A stretch of 41,552 bases of DNA from Tubiluchus corallicola. Taxonomy: Eukaryota; Priapulida; Priapulimorpha; Priapulimorphida; Tubiluchidae. Location of the stretch: positions 1 to 41,552 of the forward strand of contig JAQGDQ010001431.1 of NCBI GenBank assembly GCA_030141605.1, given 5' to 3'. A model generated the notes under the pieces. It made no database searches. It worked only from the letters and a program-made list of their open reading frames with translations, and was not told the DNA's origin. Of this stretch, positions 22,620 through 33,700 are shown piece after piece. A program made the translations under genes and the position numbers. Each line of letters begins with the position of its first letter. Within the stretch, counting starts at the first letter, position 1.

Positions 22620-23110
22620 CGTGGTTGGCATCCTTCTGTCTCGGAAGACAATGGAGTGTGCGCCAAGAGAGTGCAGTGCGATCCTTGAACGTCTCCAGGG
22701 CACAGTGTATGGAGATCCTGAGTTGCCCAGACAACAGGAACCCCCTCTCTTCCTCCCTGGTGTAGTCCAAAGGAAAGCGGAGCGATACGTTTGGCACCAG
22801 GTTGGCAGCAGGAGCTGCCGGAGTCAGTGAACATGCTGCACTGGTCCGCCTTCGGGGCTCCACTCCTGATTTGAAAGGTTTACTCCTCTACACATGGCCG
22901 TTGGGTCACTTGACCTCCTCCGCCCTCTAGCCGTTGGCTGCCTTGTGCAGCTCTTCCGCATAGTGTCGAGATACAGTGTGGGCATCCCGCAAGCCTACAG
23001 CACCTGGTATTCCTAGGCGGTCACCCATCCAAGTACTAACCAGGCTCTACGTTGCTTAACTTCGGTGATCAGACGAGAACCGGTGTTTTCAAGGTGATTT
23101 GGCCATAGTC
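22620..23110 (-). mobile_element. 5S rRNA-headed SINE, copy 2
   Basis: Minus-strand element with a 5S-like head (23110-22993) and the same ~375-bp body as the copy at 4200-4710, minus a short deletion. Its 5S part is closer to canonical 5S (TACTTGGATGGGTGACC). No target duplication is visible, so its outer limits are approximate. Confidence 0.78.
22993..23110 (-). pseudogene. 5S rRNA-derived head of SINE copy 2
   Basis: Near full-length 5S-like sequence with the internal promoter boxes preserved, joined to the shared SINE body. Because the same body follows the head elsewhere, I read it as part of the SINE and not as an independent 5S gene. Confidence 0.78.
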
Positions 23111-23855
23111 GTCTATGATAAAGGCTTAGCCGTATTTAATGTGCATTGTGCATTGAGTAAGAATAAGTTCTAATAGCAACAGTAACATAAAAAATCAAAA
23201 CGAGGCTAGAACAAAATATATTATTAGGCGAGCAGAATTTTTGTGATGCAACATTCATTCTAGATGTTAATATTAATAATATTAATGTTATTTAAATCAA
23301 TGTAGGCGTACACATGTACAGAAAGCTATAATGAAGTATACTTGAGTGATAATAGGAAAATCTGATTACGAAAAATTTTTGTTTGTACATAAAAATAGAA
23401 ACAATTTTTCTAGTTTTACACAGAAAAACCGTTCTTTTAGTATCTGAGAATTTCTAATTGCACTACTGCATTGGAATGTGACATATTTGTTTGGAAAAAT
23501 TTTCCGGTTTTGTGCTCCTAATATTTATTACTTATTAAGTTATTTGTACTTTTCATGTTTTTTATTTTTATTTGTAATGTTGTATTATTTGCTACACTAA
23601 ATGCAACATAGCTTATTCTTTCTATTTTCCTTTGCTGATCATATATTGGTGATTATATTGAATTGAAAGTAATTGAAATTATTTTATTACATACAAAGCA
23701 TTTCGAGTAAAAAATTCTTTTTCTGTTTCTTCTTTCTCACTAATTTTCCTTTTTTCTATTTTAATGTTTTCACTTGCAATATAGTTTTGTTTTTGTTATT
23801 TTATTTAAAGTTAGTTAAAGTTAAGCACGTAATTTTTGTTTTTATTAGTTTAATA
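23111..23855. other. Intergenic, nothing recognised
   Basis: Very AT-rich. The open frame 23673-23960 is low-complexity F/L-rich and runs into the next MITE. Confidence 0.45.
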
Positions 23856-24316
23856 CAGTTGTGTACAAATTATCTGACTAGCCGGGTCACATTAAACTTT
23901 CCCGCACTTCCTGCGGGCCACAAGCAGTTTGATCAAGGAGCCAAGTACAGAAAGACCTAATAACGATTTTTTTTGCATCCGACCTGCGTACATCATTACT
24001 ACTACACTCAAGAAACTATTTTAGAAGTTATTAAAATTGATATTACAAACCATATATTTCTACTTTCAGGACAGATAGTGGTAATTTCATTACAATGCAT
24101 ATTAGTAATGTGTATCACACAGTCTGTATAGTACAGTGACGTTAAGCTACAACCGTCTTGTAAGGGTTAATGGCATCCGATGTAGTAGAAAAAACTACCC
24201 CCACTATCTTTGGGATCGTGGCAAGGACTTCAGCTGGATACACTCAATTAATCGCCCGGGCCGCACTTTCATTGGGTTGACAAATATCTTCGCGGGCCGC
24301 AATTTGCACACCCCTG
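23856..24316. mobile_element. hAT-like MITE family E, copy 2
   Basis: Matches 21242-21754 over almost its whole length. Ends CAGTTGTGTACAAATT and the inverse of CAGGGGTGTGCAAATTGC. Flanks GTTTAATA / ATTTAGTA agree at 6 of 8 bases, an aged target duplication. Confidence 0.85.
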
Positions 24317-24399
24317 ATTTAGTACATTGCCATATTGAATATATATCAAGACCGAATAATAATGCAGTGAAACAGTTTATCAAAAAAAAACTGCATACT

Positions 24400-24740
24400 G
24401 CAGCTATCAACTGTTAGATTTCGCCTATATATAACACACTGCTCTTTGCCTTGGAAAACAAAGCAGAACTGTACAATCACTTCGCACTGTGTACCCTTCA
24501 ATACCGCTATTTTTCTTTTTGGCTTCTTATTTGCGGAATTCTCTGCCTGAAAATTGTTTCCTACTACTACAACTTCACGCAATTCAAACAGAACATCAAC
24601 AATCACTATCACTAACATATTAAAATTTAAGAATTCAGTTTTTTTACACCTGTACTTACGTCTTTATCTTTTTACTGTAAAACTTATTTTGAGTGCCCAT
24701 TGGCCTCGTTGGGGCGAGCTGTGAACACAAATAAAAAAAC
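24400..24740 (+). pseudogene. 5'-truncated LINE 3' end (L2/CR1-like)
   Basis: One frame carries a decayed reverse-transcriptase C-terminus (CLKIVSYYYNFTQFKQNI, then stop). A short 3' tail CATTGGCCTCGTTGGGGC...AAATAAAAAAAC follows, as in L2/CR1-type 3' ends. No intact domain. Confidence 0.45.
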
Positions 24741-25118
24741 ACATATGATGGAATAAGAGCAATAATCTGAAGAAGAGGAATAAGAACATTTAAATTAGCT
24801 TCTCTTAAAATTAAAGAATGTTTTCCAATCATTTTTTCTCGAGAAATAATATGAAAGGCCTTCCCTATTTAAATCATGGAGGAACAAGGCAAAACAACGC
24901 AAATTAAACTGCGTTCTCCATAATAATTGCTAGCTCGCTTGTCTCGAGCTCGACTCTTAATGTTATCTGTTCATCTTCTGCATTTGCATCATCACCATTT
25001 TCATTGTTACCATCATTTTTCTACAACTTTCTATATTAATAAGCACGTGATTCCAAATCGCCGTGCAGTGACACCGCCTAGATATTAAATGATAATTTTA
25101 TTTATTTACTTATTTATT
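24741..25118. other. Intergenic, nothing recognised
   Basis: AT-rich sequence without coding or shared repeat signal. Confidence 0.4.
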
Positions 25119-25120
25119 TA

Positions 25121-25649
25121 CAATCATTTGCAAAAGTTTAAGACCAAAGTGATTTTTTCATGAAAATTGACAAAACAATCGTTTAACACGGTTCCATCTA
25201 AAAACTATTCATTTACTCTTCTAGAAAAATATACTACAGCATAGTTTGTATGTTTTTATCCAAAAATGGTCACAGTCCTTGAACATTTTAGTACTTTGTA
25301 TGGCCTCCGAAGTTGTCAATCACTGCCAATCCAGAGGCATACTGGAAATACCGTAATCTAGCACTTATCGCCCTTTCAGTATATCCTTCTTGATGTAAAG
25401 TCACGATCTGAACCCTCCGAGTCTCACTCAATGACGATTTTTTTGCCCATTTTTTGGATGACAAGAAAATACAAAAACGGCCGATCTGTATGGACAGCGG
25501 CAGGCAAATGAGTCACTCATACTCACTAGACGTAACTGTTTCAAACCACTAGCAGTATGATGCAATCAACAAAGAATCTGATGCAATCAGGGTACAGTAT
25601 GATGAAAATGCAGAAAGTCGACTTGGTCTTAAACTTTTGCAAATGACTG
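25121..25649 (-). mobile_element. Internally deleted Tc1/mariner-like element
   Basis: Inverted ends CARTCATTTGCAAAAGTTTA are flanked by TA. The minus strand keeps a piece of the transposase N-terminal helix-turn-helix (about 25445-25345: LSETRRVQIVTLHQEGYTE), with a frame break just before it. The DDE catalytic core is missing, so it cannot encode transposase. Confidence 0.85.
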
Positions 25650-25810
25650 TATTGAATTTATTCTATTTTAACCATATAAAATACGACTTAGCACATAAAT
25701 TTGCAATTTGCACTTAGAGAGGAACTGTTGAATACTGTAGTATGATTTCAAATTCTTTAATCTATCATTCTGTATTTCAATAAGCAATATTCTGGGATTA
25801 CCACCAAACG

Positions 25811-26326
25811 TCTGCTTTCCTCTTTTAAACCTAGCCACTGGGGGGGGGGGGGGGGGGCAAGCCAGCCCAACTCAGTGCCGGTCCCAAGCCTGGATAAATA
25901 GGGAGGGTTAGGGTCAGGAAGGGCATCCGCCTGTAAAAACTGCGCCAAAACCTTCTATGAATGAGTCGGTGAGACTTAAAGGTAAAGTTTGCAAAGAAGT
26001 GGTCAGACCCGCTCTAATCTATGGGCTAGAAGCAGCAGCCGAAGAGAAGAAAATGGGTGTGGTGGAGATGAGGATGTTGAGATGGATGGTGGGAATAACA
26101 AGAAGAGATAAAATTAGAAATAATAATATCAGAGGAACAGTAAAAGTAGTGGAAGCCTCGCAAGATTGCGATGGTATGGACACCTGAAGAGTCGGTGAAG
26201 ATCATGTGGGAAGGGAAGACATAAATGAAGAGATGGTCAACAACAGGAATGCGTGGAGAAGACTCATTCACAACGGCGACCCCGAATAGGGAAAAGCTGG
26301 GAAGAAGATCTGCTTTCCTCTTTTAA
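25811..26326 (+). mobile_element. RTE-like LINE fragment with 18-bp target duplication
   Basis: TCTGCTTTCCTCTTTTAA occurs at 25811-25828 and 26309-26326, flanking a 5'-truncated insert. It contains CAGTGCCGGTCCCAAGCC and GGAAGGGCATCCGCC, familiar from RTE-type ORF2 DNA. A coding remnant (25957-26300) follows with VVRPALIYGLEA and MRMLRWMVGITRRDKIRN, the C-terminal tail of RTE-class reverse transcriptases, and one frame break near 26160-26180. A 17-bp poly-G run sits at 25841. Confidence 0.85.
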
Positions 26327-26609
26327 CAGAGACATCTTTTTTTAATGATTATCTGTCAGAAAACATGACAGAGGCCTCAAGATCTCTTGCAGTGAGAAAG
26401 TTTTTCAAAGCTCACGTGTGGCGAGGAAACGCTGTATATGAACAACAACTACATTATTAAAAGTATGACCCATATGGCACTCTGAATTTCCGCTGTACTT
26501 CAGTTAGTGATTGAAAACCTCGTGCGAGGCTGATTTTACACCTCACTTCTAACCTTACTGTCGTCGCCATAGTGTTTTAAAAATAAAATTAGAAATGAAA
26601 GCATATAGT
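26327..26609. other. Intergenic, nothing firm
   Basis: No gene or shared repeat recognised. A weak LINE-tail-like reading near 26350-26450 was not pursued. Confidence 0.3.
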
Positions 26610-27671
26610 CAGGGCTGGATTTTGATTCTGTAGGCTTCTGAGGCCCCCCAACAACAATTAACAAAAGCATGAACGTTGGATTCTTCAAATCAGTTTATTC
26701 AACTTCTGCAACACAATGGCAACATAGATAGGTGCAAGTCTAACACAACAAAAATGAAGAGATGTTCATTTACAAAATAAAAATGAGTTTTTGAAATATT
26801 AAATATAATAAACACAAATTACAGTAAACAGGCCGAAATTACTGGTATTTTAAAGTATATCATAAAATATACTGTTACTAGTACTATCTAATCCAGAGTT
26901 CCAGTAGGTAACAGCGCAAACTACAACTAAATTCTCTTAAGACAGAGATGTCTTATCAGTCAGAGGAGATGTGATCTCAATTACTACAAAGTGTGTCATT
27001 ATAACCAGGATTGCTAGGGTGGTTCTGGAAGTTGGAATTGTACATTATAATTAGGTGCTGCCATCTATGGGCTACTCCTGTTACATTCTACCAGCTGACT
27101 TACCCCCAGTATAATTGTATGGTCCAGTGAATGCATATTCACTGGTTCTCTCCCTATTTTAATGTAATGGTTGTTGTGAAGCCTGTGCAAGTCTGCATAG
27201 GTCACCTATACCTATATACACTGACTGGTTTTGCTTTCTAGTCACTCTCACTCTCAATGACTCTCATTCTCAGTGTTCAGTGCAGCAGTCATGCTACTCA
27301 TGTGTCTGTAGTTTTAATAAACATTTTTCTGTTGCGTGCAGTGCAAATATGTATTATAGATTTTTTATTCTTGTTCATACTTCTGTGCCTAAACTCAATC
27401 ATAACAAAGTGAGTGAACAACAACTTCAAACATGACTTTCACAGTGGTAGTACCAATGAGCTGGAATAATGGACAAAAAAAAACAATTCCAGTTTATTAT
27501 TATGCAGCATATTAATTATTTGAGCATCTTTTAAAGAGAGGTAATTCAGCATATTTCTACTGTCATTCTGCAGCATCTTTTCACAGTAAATAAATTTCAC
27601 TTAATCTCTGGAGGCCCTTCAGCTGACGAAGTCCTCTGGGCTGCAGCCACCGATGCCTTAATCCGGCACTG
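26610..27671. mobile_element. hAT-like element family F copy 2, interrupted by a solo LTR
   Basis: Ends CAGGGCTGGATTTTG and the inverse of CAGTGCCGGATTAAGG. Flanks CATATAGT / AGTATAGT agree at 6 of 8 bases. Homologous to 3842-4845 on both sides of the LTR. No transposase frame. Confidence 0.75.
27024..27443 (+). mobile_element. Solo LTR, copy 1
   Basis: 420 bp, with a perfect 5-bp duplication GTGGT at 27019-27023 and 27444-27448. It ends TTTCACA. It begins TCTGGAAG where copy 2 has TGTGGAAG, so the 5' TG has mutated. A TATA-like CTATATAC and AATAAA (27316-27321) lie in LTR order. No internal retroelement genes are present. Confidence 0.85.
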
Positions 27672-27679
27672 AGTATAGT

Positions 27680-28202
27680 GTTTTGGAGATACCCTATATT
27701 TACAACTCTGCTACTAAAAGTATTTGAGAGATTTACGAGTTCAGCAATACCTACTGCAGCAGTCATACCACAATCCTGGTACAGATTATGCAAAACTAGG
27801 CATCATTGATAAATCTTTAGTGCTGATGTCAACATAGTGCAATCTATTATCTTTCTTCCTACCATTTCCACTAACACATCCTTCTACCCTTCCTGTGTGA
27901 TCTAACCTTTCTCCCAGTTCTTTTTTTTTGTTCACTCATCCATTCTTTTTTATCGGGTTCATATGACAGTGGACTTATACAAGCCTTTGCTTCTCTAGCT
28001 CAGTGCAGTACAATTATTCTTTTATGATAACGATAGTGTATGAAACATAACAATTTAATACAGTATGAAGTAATAATTTTGATGTCACTGTGTGCTTAAT
28101 GTCATTATATTGTACTGAATGTGATAATAATAAATAAAAAAATTCAGTACTCAAACGTGCGATGGTGAAAAACAATGTGACTTTTCTTTGTTTGTGTTTC
28201 AG
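27680..28202. other. Intergenic, ends in a strong acceptor-like tract
   Basis: No gene recognised. The last ~25 bases form a good polypyrimidine tract followed by CAG. Confidence 0.35.
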
Positions 28203-28348
28203 CTGCCATTGATCTCGAAGAATGTGTCGCCAATGAACTTCCACGACTACAGGATTATCTACGTCAGCATCACATATGTAATAGCACCTTGTTACAGTCA
28301 TTTGCTGTTTCAGTTCAAAGCAACATAAACTTACTTCACTCAGTGTGA
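28203..28348 (+). CDS. Candidate orphan terminal exon, unknown protein
   Basis: It follows the acceptor-like TTTGTGTTTCAG. Two overlapping frames are open. One (phase 2, stop at 28346-28348) gives about 48 residues with a helical IDLEECVANELPRLQDYLRQ segment. The other (stop at 28326-28328) gives 41 residues. I recognise neither and found no partner exon. It could equally be chance. Confidence 0.25.
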
Positions 28349-28479
28349 GAAAAGTGGGCCTTTCTTGTAGCGTAATAATGATGATACATTTTTGAGAAAG
28401 GTCTTTTGCAATACATGATGTTAAAGATTTTTAGTAGAATGTGTGTCATTGTGTTTATAATAATATTCTATGGAGTTCT

Positions 28480-28897
28480 ACCGCCCTTTCAGATTAGCGA
28501 GTTTTACACACGACTTCTCCCCGGGCATTAATAACAAAGAATATAAACCACAGAAAGTAGGGAATAATACTGCGCAGTAGTTCGCGCAGTTAGTGTCGCC
28601 CTAGCGGCAATTCAGTACGGACATTTATGAGATGCCTTCACCAAAGCCAGGCCGGTGCCGCCAGCATAGCCGCTAATCGCAAAAATCAAATACGTAACAA
28701 TAGAATTTCGTCACTTCCTCTTTATACACTTTGTTAATAATGTCTTCGGGTTGCGAACGAAAGACTTCTGGCCATAAATGTTCACAATGCCTAGAAAACT
28801 CGTGTTATTGTTACAACAAACACTAAAGCCGATGTTCATACATGTACATTACTGGTTTACCTCCCCACAAATAACCTAATGCTTAAATGTTAATTAA
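28480..28897. other. Intergenic with repeat fragments
   Basis: TTTCAGATTAGCGAGTTTT (about 28489) resembles the ends of the element at 31158. 28640-28760 is the inverted second copy of repeat N. Otherwise unrecognised. Confidence 0.35.
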
Positions 28898-29465
28898 AGG
28901 AAAAGCCCAGCTTTTTCTGAAAAATTTTGCTTATTTCCATGTTTGGGAAGAATGTTAGAAAGATTTAGTAATAAATGTAATGAGCGCCTCGTGTAATTAG
29001 TAAAATCATTTTAAAGTCGCGATCATTTCGCGCTTAGGTGTTCCCACTTTGAACATCCTTCCTCCACCAATGACGTCGTTCATAGGCTGAAGAAAAGCAG
29101 CATACTGTCAATTTTCAGCAAAAGTGTAATAAGTTAATAAAAAATTAGATAGAAAAAGCTAAATTTTTGATATTTTTGCATGAACATTAGGTAAGCTGCA
29201 GAAGTTTGAATTAGTTTAAGCAGAGCACTTGGACGGAAAACCACGATGCACTTACGCAACGTCACGAAGTCCACCAATTGCGTCATAACTATAAAGTGAG
29301 TGGAGGCTACCACTGCGCCTGAAAATTTCCATGTTGTGGTAGTATAAATTAACTTTATGCTTTAAAGACAATTTTCGTAAGCTGCTTTTTATATTGCTGT
29401 ATTTTTCTAAGTTTAAGTAATAAGAGTAAACTAAATCCAACAAGTAAAATGCCTTGACTTTTCCT
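28898..29465. mobile_element. TTAA-flanked MITE, unclassified
   Basis: TTAA at 28894-28897 and 29466-29469 flanks inverted ends AGGAAAAGCCCAGC and AGGAAAAGTCAAGG. The 63-codon open frame on the minus strand inside it resembles no known protein. Not related to the other TTAA family in this window. Confidence 0.65.
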
Positions 29466-29634
29466 TTAAATTACAATTCTTTAATTACTGCATAATAACA
29501 GTTATGTCCAGTGTAGATGCGTGGTTCATGATGCTCGCTTTGCTCAAGACAAAATGACCTTGTCAGCGAAGTGGTCAGGACGAAGTGACCTTCTCAATGA
29601 AGTTACTGTACTCAGGATAGAATCAATTTGCGCG

Positions 29635-29690
29635 CTATCGACTAGGTGGAGCCACCTCAAAGAACAATTGGCACCAAACTGTAAATTTAT
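29635..29690 (-). CDS. SLC7A9-like terminal exon
   Basis: 56 bp after TTTTTTTCTAG. Encodes the last residues (D)[17 protein letters not shown] and TAG, matching the family's ...LQMLMEVVPPEE ending. Phase fits the previous donor. Confidence 0.82.
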
Positions 29691-30608
29691 CTAGAAAAAA
29701 ACCATTTCGTTATCAGGCAATTACTATAATGAGAATGCAAATAAACCACATTATTCAGCCTCTTCCAGCCTTCGGTATTAGCAGATAAACTACCATGAAT
29801 GTCAGCAGTTGGCACAATTCACGAAAAATCTCACAAGTAGTTAAGTTGACAACGATTAACTGAAACGTCTGTCAATTGTTTGACTGTTTATTCGTTTTTT
29901 CGTTATGCTATTTCACTTTTTGGTAGAGGGACTACCCAATCTCTACTCTTGTGGATGCTGCTGTTTTTGCTAGGGGGGTGATCTTATAAGAAAAAGTCCA
30001 AGGCGTGAATTCGCAATAGATTGTAATGAAACTTTACACGAATGTACTAAACGGAATTCCATATCGACTGACGAATCGGGCTTTCGATTCGCCATTTCAA
30101 ATTCATGGTGGCGACGATACATAATTTTCAAAAAAATTTTCATCAATTCACTATCGTCAAGAAATTTTACCGAAATATGCTAGAACGTATTCCGCGTCGA
30201 TTATTGGAGGGGATTCTCGATCCGCCATTTTTAGTTCAAGATGGCGGTAAAATCATTATTTTAGAAACGGAGCCGAAATCTCCGTCAGTTCGCAATGTAT
30301 CGTCATGAAACTTTACTAGAATATATTAGAATGAATTCTGCATCGACTAATGGAGCCAGATTTTCGATTTGCCATTTTGAGTTCAAGATGGTGGCGATAA
30401 CATCATTTTCGAAAAAAGCCCAAGGCTCTGCCAATTCGCAAAATGCTGTTAAAAACTGTGCGCTATTTAGTGTAAAGATTCAGCTTAAAATAGCAACATA
30501 ACATATTAAAAAATATTGCAAATAAAATCAGACAAGAACGTGTAGCAGCTAGTCACATATACAGAAACCAGTCATCACCATCACCATCACCATCACCATC
30601 ACCATCGC

Positions 30609-30663
<55 letters not shown>

Positions 30664-30705
30664 ACCACCACCACCACCACCACCACCACCACCACAACCA
30701 CCACC

Positions 30706-30739
<34 letters not shown>

Positions 30740-33700
30740 TTATTATTATTGTAGTTGTTGATATTGTCATTGTCGTTGTCGTCATTGTTGTTGTTGTTGC
30801 TGGTCGTCGTCGTAGTTGTAGTCATCATCATCATTATCATCATCACCATCGTCATCGTCATCATCACAGTCATTATAAATACATGCAGTACGTTTCTTTT
30901 GAACTCACCAACAAAACTAAAGTGAACCTTGAAGTAAACAAACGGTACGTAGAGTATTATTCCACACAAGATGCCCAGTGCAGCAAAGAAGTAGCCCCAT
31001 TGTGGATTCTCAATGATGGGAACTACCACCAGGAAGATACAAATGAAAAAGTTAATGATGGGAATGATAATCGGCACCTGTAAACAAAAAGATAATGATG
31101 GAAGTATTGTAAACGTTAGTGGTATTGCAGTGTCTTTGACTTGTTTAAATTGTCTAATGGCGCGTTCAGACTAGCGAATTTTTTCTCTGATGGCAAACTC
31201 GCAAGTGTGAGCTGCTTTGGGAGTTACTGCCAGGAAGAAATTGGAAACTCTCTGACAGCTGCTGCGAGTTGATTTTCTGCGGGTTACTGTCTAGTGCGTA
31301 CTAGTTACTCTCGACACTTCTCGCAGTACACAGAGCAGTGAACAGAGCTCACCCTTACTTTCGGAGAGCACCTCGCCGCAAGTTTTACTTTCTAGTCTGA
31401 ACACGTTTGCGAGTTACTTGGTAAGTTACTTGGTAAGTTAACTTGACGAGAAAACTCGTTAAATTACAGTATTACAGAGCTATATTACACTCTGGCAAAA
31501 AACCCTGCACTAATGGATGAACACTCACTCTAGTCTGAACACGCTTGCGAGTTACTTGCTGAGTTACTTGGTAAGTTAACTTGGCAAGAAAACACGTTAC
31601 ATTACAGTCTTACAGAGCTATATTACACTCTGGCAAAAAACCCTATAATGCACATAAATCTTCCCCGCACTAATGGATGAACACTCACTCTAGTCTGAAC
31701 ACGCTTGCAAGTTACTTGCTGAGTTACTTGGTGAGGTAACTTGGCAAGAAAACACGTTAAATTACAGTCTTACAGAGCTATATTACACTCTGGCAAAAAA
31801 CCCTATAATGCACATAAATCTTCCCCGCACTAATGGATGAACACTCACTCTAGTCTGAACACGCTTGCAAGTTACTTGCTGAGTTACTTGGTGAGGTAAC
31901 TTGGCAAGAAAACTCGTTAGTCTAGACGCATCGTAAGTGTATTTTTGGGGCTTTCTGAGAATTACGCTTCTCAGACTAAACGTTACAAAAGAAACACGGG
32001 GACTAAAAGAAAAAGCGAGAAGATGCGGAAAATGTTTTGTTAAAAAGGAATGTTTGTAACCAGAAATTGCTTCAAAAATGTAACATTCTTGGCTTGGAAA
32101 AAAACAGGAGTTTGTGTTGGCTTAACAGTACCAGACCGACATAAAGGAAAAACATAAAGTAAAATTAATTTGGTTGTATAGTGGATAGTGCGCGGTGTCG
32201 GGCTGCCTCAATTCCTACATCACGTAATCACGTGACACCACTCCTTAACTGGCTTCATCATACCAGCATCTATCAACATAATTATTTATCATAATCTACT
32301 GCTTTTAATATAATTTAACAGGTTCTCTTTACTCATAATTCACAATAGATTGATTTAAGCCCGGTGCGACAGTTTATAACTATAATCGTGATAATGTAAA
32401 AGGCACCACTGGCATTGAGTGCATGAAAGCTGTCGTGAAGCTCACGATTTCTTTATCTTATTTTTTATTAGTTCTTAATTATTATCATTAGTCACATTAT
32501 TACATTGTCTTGTTAAAACATTAAAAATCCCACACAAGAAATTTCAGCTATAAAATAAGTCTATTTCTTTATATACAGTCTAAACTTTCATCCTTGAACT
32601 AGTATGCATAACATTTACCTTCACTGAATTGCTGGCTTCCTTGCTTCATGGAAAAAACTTACCTGGGCAGTTGGTTTTCAGAGGTGACTGATTAAGCATG
32701 TGACTTAAACTGAGAGAGCAATGTATAGTGTTGTTATTGATTTATAAAAATAAAGCTCACCTGTATTCTACTTGAATTCTACCTGTATTCTAGTGTCTTA
32801 GCAATTACCTTCAGAACTTCTTCGTAAATGTTGAATTATCTGGCACTACATTAGAAAATATATGCACCTTTACAGGTCGATCAAGATGTGGCTTTGTCCA
32901 TCTCATGGCTATCAATGCTACCATGCCACCTGCCACGCTTAACCATGTCACGAATCCAAGGAAGGTTATTAAGCTTGCAATATCAGATGGAATGATCATC
33001 ACTATGGTCATTACTGCCTAAATAATGGAGGGAAAATGCAGTTTAACAAAACTGGACAACAGGAACGTCTTAGTGGCCGAAGCGTAGGTACGATAGTCGC
33101 AGGTAAGTTACGCCAAGTATGGCTGGTAAATGAATTGGTAACACAAGTTTAATTTCTAACGACAAGAATAGTAATAACTTGGCCTGTACATTGGAACGAA
33201 GATTATGTGTTGCTAATGTTGGACAAATCAAATGGAGGTCTTTAACAGTCGCTATATAATGGTTTTATTCAACAGAGGCCCTATGACTTAGACTCCTACT
33301 AGAGGTTAACTAAATTTCTATGAACACAATTAGCAAGTCGCAATAATATCAGAAAACTATTTGCTTGTCCATGAAAACGGAAATTGCAAGCTTTTGCTTT
33401 CTTAACCCTTTCATACCCGTTGTATCCCGTGGAAACGAGAATATTTTCTGCCTTTAAAATTAATAAAATTTTAAAACTGACATTTATTTGATCTGTTAAT
33501 AGTTGTTTTGATTTAAGCCAATAACAAGACTCTAAAATGGTGATAAAATGACAAACTAGAAAATCTACATAGCACAAAAAACTGCGCAAGGTACAGTACT
33601 TTAGAGACGACTTTGTACAGATCAGCATAGGATGCATACTAAACGTCTTAAATACTTTAATAAAAAATTATCAACAGTTGCAAAATGAAGCACATTTTAT

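Noticed and set aside
28014-28301. 95-codon minus-strand frame
   Set aside because: Overlaps the exon-like block on the plus strand, has no family resemblance and no splice support.
30549-31077. 174-codon frame with poly-Gly and poly-Asp tail
   Set aside because: The first part is the real SLC7 exon (31077-30909); the tail is read-through past the GTGAGT donor into a trinucleotide tract.
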